From positions 12,170,873 through 12,234,872 of the forward strand of contig NC_092203.1 in the NCBI RefSeq assembly GCF_043641665.1: 64,000 nt of DNA, written 5' to 3'. This stretch comes from Enoplosus armatus (taxonomy: Eukaryota; Chordata; Actinopteri; Centrarchiformes; Enoplosidae). The notes beneath the pieces are model-generated. The model had not been told where the DNA came from and did no database searches. It saw nothing but the letters and a program-made list of their open reading frames with translations. Shown here piece by piece: positions 36,201 through 48,035 of the stretch. Each line of letters begins with the position of its first letter. The first letter of the stretch is position 1. The position numbers and the translations under genes were made by a program.

Positions 36201-39200
36201 ACATGGAAATTAGAAAAATACATACGGAAATAATAATAATGAATAATAATAAACACAACCCCGCCTCTCCCACAACCCCAAACCACACACAATATAATAA
36301 TAAACAAAGTTACAAAACCAGGTTTAAAATATTTCAAGAGGCAAATAAAATCACACAATTGGAAATAAAACATGAACAACAATATAAGATAATAACAATC
36401 ATAAAAGTGTGTTAGCATTCATTAAAATCTTTTTTAAAAGATGCGTTTATATCTTCTTTTCATCCACTTTTGTCTTCTTCAGCAGATTTTTAGTGAAGCT
36501 TTTATTCTGAAGGCAGCCGCTGTGAGTTCACAAAGTGTTTCTGCTGCTGATGAAATCTTCTTGTCTCTCTGCTGTCATCACTCCTCCTCCTCCTCCTCCT
36601 CCTCCTCCTCTCGTCTCTTTTCCTCTCCGTGATTGTCGGCGCTCACGAGTGGAATAAAACCGACGATGTGTGTGTGTGTTTTCTGACGTGTATGTGTGTG
36701 TATGAACCCGTGGCGTGCTAATAGCCGTCTAACATCTCCCAGATGGAGCTGTCACACACACACACACACACACACAGTAATACATAGGGAATGTGTTAGC
36801 AGCCTCCTCTTCGTCGTCTTCTTCTTCCTCTGTTTGTTGAACGCTGTGTTCAGAGTCTCCTCATGTTCCCGTCAGGACGTCACTTCACTCAAATTAAACG
36901 AAATAAATCCATTTCGGTGATGAGTGAAGGGTAAACAGATACAATACAGTACAATAATAATAATAATAATAATAATACAGACTGATATTTACTCTAATGT
37001 TTTATATCTAACATCAGTGATGACAACATATCACTTCCACGTCCAACAGCGTTGAAGTAAAAATCGTGCGATATTTCGTAATTTTTTAAAGCCACAAAGA
37101 AAATAATCAGCAGATGAATCACTAATAATCATTACTTTTATGTGAAGATAGCAAACGTTCATAGTTCCAGTAGTTTAAGAATATTTAGTTTGTAATACTT
37201 CTTCGGTCTTGACTTGGTTTCAGCTCCCATCTGGATCACTGACAGTTAAGTAGTCATGAGAACGTGTTTGTACGGAACCGAACACAAAAAGAAAAGTGAA
37301 ATAATTTAACCTTGTGATGCTTTTTAAAAGCCGGCGGACATCACAGCTCGTAAATGATCTTGTAAGAAACAAGACAAATGGCCGTTTGAGAGTAAAATTG
37401 TTTATGTCTTCTGGTTTCTTGCTGTTCAAAGAAATTTTCTGACAAAATTTGGGCCGTCAGACTTGAACGCACCATTAGACCGGCAGGATAACGATGATGT
37501 CGTGCTTGAAAAAACAATAAATGCTGCAGTTTGACGATTAGCTGCGACACACACACACACACACACACACACACTACGTGCTGAATATGTTAATCCTGTT
37601 CACAGAGAATGAGTGTGTAGGTGTACGAAACATCTGCGTGTGTGTGTCCAGGTTTATAAATAATTCAGCAGATGTGTGTGTGCTCGTCGCTGCATTTACA
37701 CACTTCTCTGGTTTTGTGTGCGTGTGTGAACGCAGCGTGTGTGTGTGTGTTTCCTGCAGGCGTCTGCAATGGAAAACAGAAAACTCTCTCTCTCCTCCCC
37801 TCCCCCATTATCTGCTACCTCGCACGCCCGCTCGCACGCCCGCTTGCTCGCTGCTCCACTCCAGTGAGGAGGCTCTGTGTTTCTTTGTCTGTCTCTCTCT
37901 CTCTCTCTCTCCATGTCTCTTATTATCTAACTCGTCCCCGCTGAAGGATGGACAGCGGCTCATTTGTTGGCGAGGGGGAAAGCCATGTACGCACATGCAC
38001 AGAGAAGAAGAGGATGATGAAGGAGTGAAAGCTGCATGAAAAGTTTTAAGTTAAGAATTTGTGGACGCAAATTAAAACAATATAATGATAAACAGCTTTG
38101 TTAACACGTATGTTTGAAGAAAAATCGCACTCATTCTCAAAGTCATCTCAGTCAAATCTGAACACACAGACGTGAAACACAGATTTTTAGATCCAGTCTC
38201 ACTTACACTTTCAGAGGACATCATTATATCAGTGTCCATCACCATTAAACATCAATAAATCTGCTTAGAAATGTTAGAGAAAAAGTCGCTCCTTCTGACT
38301 GCAGAACCTGCCTGAGGATCCTCCTGCTTTTAAGTTTCCTTCAGTGTCTCAGTGATCAGTGATGGTTGTCTGTCCGTCCATGAGGACACTGCAGACAGGA
38401 TTCAGCTGCTGTAATGGAGGCCATGTGACTTCATGGAAACAAATACAAACTAGAAAACAAAACCATTAGTTCATTAATAGTAGTAATTTGTTTTTGTTTT
38501 GAACATTGTTTGATCGGCCCAGACTGGAACATCTCAACAACTGTTGGATGGATTGTGATGAAATGTGGTTCGACCTTCATGTTCCCCTCAGGATGAACTG
38601 TAATAACTTTTTGGTGATCCTCTGACTTAGCCTGCTGATGTTAGCATTTAGCTCAAAGCCTCACAGAGTTGCTAAGATGGTTGTAAACTCCAAAAATACT
38701 ATATTCTGTCTGAAAGACTAACTTCTTCAGTCTACCTGTCTTTCTGTGTTTTTTTTCAGTTTTCCACGTGGCTCCGCCCTCCTCTTTCGTCCATCTCCCC
38801 CAGCAACTGTGCAGCCCCGCCCACCGGCAACCCTCCCCTGCATCTTTTACCTCTCTCACCTCCTCCCGCCTCCAGGACAAGCATCAGAAGCTGAGGGAGA
38901 ACCGCAGGGTTTCCAGTTTCCTGCCTTCCTTAACTCCTCTTCCTCCCTCCTCTTCCTCTTCTTTCTCACCTGACTCCCATCCCTTCCACTGCCACGATGA
39001 CACCCTCAACAAGCCAAAGGGCAAGCGACCCTGCAAGACGAAGCACACGGGAGGAGAGACGGCGAGGGAGGAGGAGAGAAACGGGCGAGGAACTGATGAT
39101 CAGGAGAAGAGTGGAAAGGTGAGCGAGGAGCGCTTGTTTTTTGTTTAGTATCATGAGGTTTAGCTACGTGGATAACTAAGCTACACTGCTGCTACTAACT

Positions 39201-40334
39201 GTCAAGACCAAGAGTCCAGGTCAAGATACCCACAAGACCAAGAGTACAAGACCAAGAGTCCAGGTCAAGATACCCACAAGATCAAGAGTACAAGACCAAG
39301 AGTCCAGGTCAAGATACCCACAAGACCAAGAGTCCAGGTCAAGATACCCACAAGACCAAGAGTCCAGGTCAAGATACCCACAAGATCAAGAGTCCAGGTC
39401 AAGATACCCACAAGATCAAGAGTACAAGACCAAGAGTCCAGGTCAAGATACCCACAAGACCAAGAGTCCAGGTCAAGATACCCACAAGATCAAGAGTCCA
39501 AGACCAAGAGTCCAGGTCAAGATACCCACAAGATCAAGAGTCCAGGTCAAGATACCCACAAGATCAAGAGTACAAGACCAAGAGTCCAGGTCAAGATACC
39601 CACAAGACCAAGAGTCCAGGTCAAGATACCCACAAGATCAAGAGTACAAGACCAAGAGTCCAGGTCAAGATACCCACAAGACCAAGAGTCCAGGTCAAGA
39701 TACCCACAAGACCAAGAGTCCAGGTCAAGATACCCACAAGATCAAGAGTACAAGACCAAGAGTCCAGGTCAAGATACCCACAAGATCAAGAGTACAAGAC
39801 CAAGAGTCCAGGTCAAGATACCCACAAGACCAAGAGTCCAGGTCAAGATACCCACAAGACCAAGAGTCCAGGTCAAGATACCCACAAGATCAAGAGTACA
39901 AGACCAAGAGTCCAGGTCAAGATACCCACAAGACCAAGAGTCCAGGTCAAGATACCCACAAGACCAAGAGTCCAGGTCAAAATACCCACAAGATCAAGAA
40001 TCCAGGTCAAGATACTCACAAGACCGTGTTAAACCAACAAGATCGATACCTAAACAGTGTTGAGGTTTTATCCTGTTTTTCTTCCTCCTTTCTTTCTTTC
40101 TTTCTTTCTTTCTTTCTGTTAATCGTTGCAATTATTGTCCTGATTGGAGCTCGCTGGGAAAACTCAGCAGGGACGATGTGTGTGTGTGTGTGTGTGTGTT
40201 TGTGTGTGTGTAATTCAATTCACTGCAGATTAAAGTGAAGGAGAGAGCGAGTGAAAGAGGGAAGGAAGGAGGGATGGAGTGATTGAAGGTTATGGAGGAA
40301 GAATAATATTCTCCACATGTACTGTGTGTGTGCG

Positions 40335-40366
<32 letters not shown>

Positions 40367-42659
40367 CGCAGTGGCGGCTTGTGCCGTTTTGACAGCTGCT
40401 GCACCGGAGATTTCCTCAGGGCAGCGAGGACAAACACACACCAACACACACACTGCCTGTCTCTCTCACGCTCTCTCTCGCTCGGCTCTCGCTCGTCCCT
40501 CCTCCTCCTTGTTTGAGTCTGCTACACACACACACACACACACCTCCAGGGCAAAGCTCGCATCCTGTTTGCCGATGCGTGGCGGTGAGCGGCTTCGTTT
40601 GACAGACGCCTGCGCACACACATTACACACACAAACACATTAACACGCACACGCTGTCTGGCTGCTAAGCGGCAGAGACGGTTGCCGTGGTGTCGGCAGC
40701 TCAGCGATGCAGCGTTCCATCCGTCTCTACCTGCCTCTGCTTATCCTCATTCATAAATCTTAATCTCGAGATTTATTTATTAAATTGACCAAAATGTAAA
40801 GGGAGTTTTGAATATAATGTGGATCAACATTACTGTTGAGGGTTATTATGAAGTCAGAAATGTGTGTGTGTTTGCTGGAAGGTGTCAGGTTCAAAAAGCA
40901 GCTGAGCTCCTCCATCTCCTCCTCCTTCTCCTCCTCTTTCTTCTCCATTTCCTCCTACTCCATCTCCTCCTCCTTCTCCTCCTCTTTCTCCTCCATCTCC
41001 TCCTCCTCCTCCTCCTCCTCCTCCATGTCCTCCTCCTCCATCTCCTCCATCTCTTCCTCTTTCTCCTCCATGTGCTCCACCTCCTTCTCCTCCATCTCTG
41101 TTCTCCTCCTCCTTCTCCTCCATGTCCTCCATCTCCTCCTCCTCCATCTCCTCCTCCTCCTTCTCCTCCATCTCCTCCATCCGTTCCTTCTCCTCCATCC
41201 GTTCCTTCTCCTCCATCTCCTCCTCCTCCTACTGCTCCATCTCCTCCTCCTACTCCTCCATCTCCTCCTCCTCCTCCTCCTCCTCCATCTCCTCCTCCTC
41301 CTTCTGCTCCATCCGTTCCTTCTCCTCCATCTCCTCCTCCTCCTACTCCTCCATCTCCTCCTCCTACTCCTCCATCTCCTCCTCCTCCTCCTCCTCCTCC
41401 ATCTCCTCCTCCTTCTCCTCCCTCTTCTCCTCCTGCTCTTTGTGTGTGTTTAATTGCTTGTGGCTAATAAAAACAATCCTCGAGCACATGCTAATGACTT
41501 TAAATGTCTTTCTCTCTGTCTCCACACACACACACACAGGTGTCTCCGTCTGACCCGTCTCGCTCGCCCAGCCGCCGTCCTCCCTCTCCGCAGCACACAC
41601 ACGTGGCCCGGCCCGCCCCTCCTGAAGTCCGCCGGCTCATTGTGAACAAGAACGCCGGAGAGACGTTGCTGCAGCGCGCCGCCCGCCTGGGATACGAGGT
41701 AACGAGACACAAACGCACCCAGGTCAGATAGCTGACCAGTTTCCACCCTCTCGAACTCCGAATGTGATGTTCGAAGAGCAGAAACAGGATGTCTTCGCTC
41801 AGACAGCTGCAGACATCTTCCACCTGTCTGTGTGTGTGTGTGTGTTTTATGGGATAATAATAACAAAATATCATTTCGAGTCAAACTAACTGAAATATTT
41901 GCTTGTTTTGTGTCTTTTCATGTTTGAGCTCATGAAGTGCAGCTGCAGTCGTCTCCTCAGGTTGACATTTTGAAACCGATCCATTCAAATGAAATGAAGC
42001 GTCTTCGCCTTCGTCCTCGCTCTCTGCTGCATTGTTCGGCCTCGCTCGCTCTTCTTCTCCCCCGACTCTGCTCTCGTCTTCCTTGAACTTTAACCCCTCG
42101 CTTCCAGATGATAAACATTAGACAGAGTTCACCCCCCCCCCCCTTTAATTGAATTAGCCCTCGGCTCACCACTCCCTCGCCCCTCTCATCTAAACACACA
42201 CATTCGTTTACAGTTCCATAATAATCAGTCAACATGGACCCGCTGTTACTGCCTTTAAGAAAGATGGGACTCGTTTTTAGTTTTTAACCTGAGAAATAAC
42301 TCGTTTCATTCTAAAGCCAAATCTCACTTCATACTGAGGAGAGATCTGATTATATTCTGTCAAGAAACCTCATTTGACTTGATGAAACCAAATTTGATTC
42401 TGAGCAGAACCTTGATGAAACTCGACAAATTTGAACTCGTTTCACCTTGAAGGTCTCAAATATCAAATGTCTTGATCACGTTCCTGCTCCCCAGAGGTTG
42501 AACCCTTGATCTTTCCTGTAGCGCCACCTTCAGGACAAACATGTTTACAGCAGGTGTCATCAGCTGGATTCGAACCTGTGGCGTTAAAGTGACAGCACTG
42601 AGTCTCCACAGATGTCCTTTATTGAAATTCAGTCCATGTCTGAAAATCATTTGGAGGCA

Positions 42660-42702
<43 letters not shown>

Positions 42703-43910
42703 GCATTTGTCAAAACCACACACACACGCACACACACACACGCACAGTGTGAATATTTCATGTGCAGTGTGACAGCTCTTGTCAGGGCTCACAAGTGTCA
42801 CCCTGCCTCGCTCGCTCGCTCTCTCTCTCTCGTTGAGGTGCAGCGGTGAAGCTAACGAGCTCCGTTTGCAAATGAAGCCGTCATCCATCACGACACACAC
42901 ACACACACACTCACACAGTTTTTTTTCAGGCCGCAATCATTACAAGAGAGCAGAAGAAGAGAGGGAGGGAGGCCTTCGTCTCTTCGTCTTGTTCTCTTAA
43001 GGTGGAACTGCTCCTTTAGTTCGTGTCATTTCCTTGTTGGTGTTTTGTTTCACACCTTTAAGGTGGAGACAGACATTAATGACACAATTTGGACTCCAGT
43101 CTGGTTCAGTTGGTGATGAAAGAACCAAAACATGACGGTCGACTGTCGACTCACTTTATTAAAGAACAAGCGATCGCCAGTGTGCGTTTAGAGTTCCTTT
43201 CGTTCTTACTCATGTTTGCAAGCAGGAGGAATAATAATAACAGAAAGAAAATGTGGGCAGTGTTTCAGCTTTAGTGACATGTAAAACCCAAATGATTCAC
43301 ACCTCAGAGCTGCAACGGAACCGACGTACAGTTCGTCCTTCACGTTTGGTCTGAAACCAACGTTAGTCACGTTGAGAGTCGGGAGGCTCTGGTCTCACTG
43401 GAGTCCTCGTGTCTTCTTGTGTCCAGGAGGTGGTGCTGTACTGTCTGGAGCGGCGGATCTGCGACATTAACCATCGAGACAACGCCGGGTACTGCGCCCT
43501 GCACGAGGCCTGCGCCCGCGGCTGGCTGGGGATCGTACGTCACCTGGTGGATCACGGAGCCGACGTCAACTGCAGCGCTCAGGATGGAACCAGGTACGAG
43601 TCGACGCAGGTTTAGATTTAAAAATGAGAAAAGCAGATCATTGATTAGTTGATTTGAACCAGGTAACGTTACAGCAGATGATAGTGAATAAAATCAAATA
43701 AATAAATACAAATGAGTCGATTCTGTCGGCTGTTCCTCGTTAGGCCGCTGCATGACGCCGTGGAGAACGACCACGTGGAGGTGGTGCGTTTCCTGCTGGC
43801 CTGCGGCGCCGACCCCACCCTCACCTCCTACTCTGGGCGAGGACCAATCAACATGACCCACAGCGCTGCCATGGAAACCTTCCTGGAGGGTAAGAAGGAG
43901 GGGGGAGAAA

Positions 43911-43942
<32 letters not shown>

Positions 43943-45548
43943 TGCCTCCTCGTTATCTGCTGCTGATTGTAACACACACACACACACACACACAGATCCA
44001 GTAACTCCTCTGTAACTGCTAACAACTGTTTCACTGCTGTTTTCTACCTAAAATGTTCTTAGTTTCAATCAACAATCAATCAACTCGTCAATAGAAAAAG
44101 AAAAATGTAGATAATTGATGAATTAAAATCTCCACTCTTTCTCTGGCTGTGCTGCTTTTCTCTGTTTTCTATGAAAGTGAACATCAAGACATTTGAAGGG
44201 GAGGAACATTTTATAGACTCTATCAATAAAAGAATAATAATTGAGATATTGACAGGGTGGCAGCTATACCCGATAAGAAATCAATATTTCAGAGTTTGAA
44301 GAATCTGAAAACAATTAGGACCTATACTGCAGCCAGCCACCAGGGGGCGATTTCATGGAGCGGTCATGTCGTCCATCTTTATATACAGTCAATGGGCTGC
44401 CCTGAGACACAGTGGTGCTTTTAGCTAAATGCTAATGTCAGCATGCTAACCTGCTCGCAAAGACAATGCTAACATGCTGATGTTAGCAGATATAATGTTT
44501 ACCATGTTCACCATCTTAGTTTAGCGTGTGTTAGCATGCTAACATTAGCTAATTAGCAGAGTCCAGCGGAGGCTGATGAGTGTCATCAGTTCTGCAGGTA
44601 TTTGGTCACAAACCAAAGTATTGGACACATTAATAGTCAGACATGTTTGGGTCAGCGTGTTATGATGTCGTCCTGGTGGTGTCAACAAAAATATAATATA
44701 AATATAAATATAAATAAAAGACTCAATTAGATTAAAAAAGAGAATGAAGCAGATTTAGTGCGAATGAGTGTGTGTGTGTGCGTTTCTGTGTGTGTGTGTG
44801 TGTGCGTTTCTGTGTGTGTGTGTGTGTGTGTGTGCGTTTCTGTGTGTGTGTGTGTGTGCGTTTCTGTGTTTCTGTGTGTGTGTGTTTCTGTGTGTGTGTG
44901 TGTGTGTGCGTTTCTGTGTGTGTGTGTGCGTTTCTGTGTGTGTGTGTGTGTTTCTGGGTTTCTGTGTGTGTGTGTGTGTTTCTGGGTTTCTGTATATGTG
45001 TGTGCGTTTCTGTGTGTGTGTGTGTGCGTTTCTGTGTGTGTGTGTGTGCGTTTCTGTGTGTGTGTGTGTGTTTCTGTGTTTCTGTATATGTGTGTGCGTT
45101 TCTGTGTGTGTGTGTGCGTTTCTGTGTGTGTGTGTGCGTTTCTGTGTTTCTGTATATGTGTGTGCGTTTCTGTGTGTGTGTGTGCGTTTCTGTGTTTCTG
45201 TATATGTGTGTGCGTTTCTGTGTGTGTGTGTGCGTTTCTGTGTTTCTGTATGTGTGTGTGTGTATGTGTGTGTGTGTGTGTGTGTGCGTTTCTGTGTTTC
45301 TGTATGTGTGTGTGTGTGTGTGTGTGTGCGTTTCTGTGTGTGTGTGCGTTTCTGTATGTGTGTGTGTGCGTTTCTGTGTTTCTGTGTGTGTGTGTGTGTG
45401 TGCGTTTCTGTGTGTGTGTGTGCGCGTTTCTGTGTTTCTGTATGTGTGTGTGTGTGTGCGCGTTTCTGTGTTTCTGTATGTGTGTGTGTGTGTGTGTGTG
45501 CGCGTTTCTATGTTTCTGTATGTGTGTGTGTGTGCGTTTCTGTGTTTC

Positions 45549-45585
<37 letters not shown>

Positions 45586-45596
45586 TTCTGTGTGTG

Positions 45597-45639
<43 letters not shown>

Positions 45640-45856
45640 TTCTGTGTGTGTGTTTGCGTGCGTTTTTGTGTGTGTGTGCATTTCTGTGTGTGTGCGTTTC
45701 TGTGTGTGTGTGTGCATTTCTGTGTGTGTGTGTGTGCGTTTCTGTGTGTGTGTGTGCGTTTCTGTGTTTCTGTGTGTGTGTGTGCATTTCTGTGTGTGTG
45801 TGTGCGTTTCTGTGTTTCTGTGTGTGTTTCGGTGTTTCTGTGTGTGTGTTTCTGTG

Positions 45857-45887
<31 letters not shown>

Positions 45888-45946
45888 TTCTGTGTGTGTT
45901 TCTGTGTTTCTGTGTGTGTGTGTGCATTTCTGTGTGTGTGTGTGCG

Positions 45947-45977
<31 letters not shown>

Positions 45978-46010
45978 TTCTGTGTGTGTTTCTGTGTTTC
46001 TGTGTGTGTG

Positions 46011-46053
<43 letters not shown>

Positions 46054-46275
46054 CTGTGTGTGTTTCTGTGTTTCTGTGTGTGTGTGTGCATTTCTGTGTG
46101 TGTGTGTGTGCGCGTTTCTGTGTGTGTTTCTGTGTTTCTGTGTGTGTGTTTCTGTGTTTCTGTGTGTGTGTGCGTTTCTGTGTGTGTGTGTGTGTGTGTG
46201 TGCGTGTGTTTGTGTGTGTGTTTCTGTGTGTGTGTGTTTGCCAGCCTGTCTGATTATCATTCCCTGCCTGTACTT

Positions 46276-46319
<44 letters not shown>

Positions 46320-47999
46320 GAGGGGTTTAATGAGGCTTGGCTGTTGAATCCCAGAACAGCTTACCGCCACACACACACACGCATACGCACCGAAACACAC
46401 ACACACACACACACACTCCTGCCAGCATCCGTCTACTCAGCGGCAAGCGCCGCGGCGACAAGCCGGCACCGTCTGAGCACACACACTCATCTTCTTCTTC
46501 CCGTCTTTCCCTGTGTGTGTGTGTGTGTGTGTGTGGTTCTATTGTTTTCATCTCGCTGCCTTCATCCGCTCTGATTGGTCGGCTCTTTGATCGACCACAA
46601 AAGCCACTAACTCTCGTCTTTGTCCTTGTGTCTTTGCAGACTATCTCTCCGACCTCCAGGGAAGGTCGGAGGGCGATCCAGGAATCTGCTGGGAGTTTTA
46701 CGGCAGCTCAGTGTGCGGTTAGTTTACACACAAACACACACAAAACAATGCGTGGACAAAATCGTCAGGGGAGATCAACGGGAAGGTTCGGAAAGGATAG
46801 ATCATTTAGGATTAAAGGAAGACGACCCACAACTAAAGACACAGATGAAAGGAAATACGGGTCAAACTAGGAACAGAGAAGTTATGTTCAAGGTCAGACC
46901 AAAAAATGTGGACTATAAGAACTCCCCCCCAACCAGTTTGGACTAAAGGAACTACCGCTAAACTAATCAAAACTAAAAGGACTACTGCTAAACCAATGAA
47001 CACTAAAGGGAGCACCATTAACAAAATGGGGACTAAAGGAACTACTGGTCAACCAAAAAGGAAAAAAGCACATTGAGTTTCAACAAGAATGTCATTCTGT
47101 TGTTGATTTGTTTTTATAGAGCCGTCCAGCGAGGGAGGAGTGTATAATATTCTTGCCGACCCACCGGGGCCAGAAGAGGAGGAGGAGGACGAAGAGGAGG
47201 ACGAGGATGAGGAGCAACGAGCCAGGAGAGAGGTGTTTGAGTTTGAGCTGTCCGACCGGCCACTGCTCCCCTGCTACAACATCCAGGTGTCACTGTCCCA
47301 GGGGTGAGTTCAAAGTACCTGGCGTCTAGGGTTTGAGTCACAGACCAAAGAAACTAGTTCCTAAGAAATGTAAAGAGGCTGGTGCTAAAATCAAGTTCAA
47401 TGGCGCTATGGCTAAAAGGAGACTAACATTAGGGCTCAAGGAACAAGGACTAAACAAACTAGTTGGAACCAGGGTTTTAAGGGAACAAGAAATAAAGAAC
47501 CTATGACTAAACTAGGAGTGAACATGTTGGAGCTAAATTACAGCTAAAGGAACTTGGGCTAAATGTTTTGGCTCTAAAGGAAAATGGATATTAGAACTAA
47601 CAGAACTGGAACCAATTAAACTTGGACTAAAGGAACTAGGGCTACAAATGTTCACAGTAAGGGCTAGAAGAAGTAGGACTCACGGAAATCAGACTAACAG
47701 AACTTGGACCAAGCATTTTAGAACTAACGGAACACGGACTAAAGGACCTGGTGCCTAATATATTAGGGCAAAGGGCCAAACACACTAGGACTGAATTAGG
47801 ACGACAGGCATCATAACTAAAAGACCTAATACAGAAATAACACAGCAGGGCGAAATGAAGCAGACCAAAGGAAAACTAACAAAGACCACACACACACACA
47901 CACACACACACACTTTGTCTTTTCTTATTCACACACTTTTTTTTTTCCTCTTTCACACTCACACATTCTTTCTTAGTGTTGTTCTAACACATCTCCCTC

Positions 48000-48035
<36 letters not shown>

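Larger units (their letters stand above)
39119..41539 (+). other. bcor intron with minisatellite and TCC tract
   Basis: A 2.4-kb intron dominated by two repeats: a 0.8-kb minisatellite and a 0.5-kb polypyrimidine tract. Between them are (TTTC)n at 40090-40117, TG and CA tracts (40178-40210, 40323-40368, 40523-40541), and a complex unique island at about 40640-40780. Confidence 0.7.
43890..46639 (+). other. bcor intron with 1.5-kb TG array
   Basis: Intron of 2.75 kb: (TG)n/(CA)n inverted pair at 43911-43993, a dispersed repeat with a CTCF-like motif at 44330-44395, a percomorph repeat at 44391-44640, the long TG-based array at 44769-46240, (CT)n at 46280-46318 and more CA/TG tracts at 46370-46535. 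Confidence 0.75.

Noticed and set aside
40808..41553. Ser/Leu/Pro-rich + frames and Glu-rich - frame over the TCC tract
   Set aside because: Low-complexity triplet repeat in a bcor intron; all frames open because of composition.
44727..46347. Open frames of 250-529 codons on both strands (His-Thr or Cys-Val repeats)
   Set aside because: They are translations of the TG/CA array; dinucleotide repeats have no stops and no domain, splice or start context supports them.
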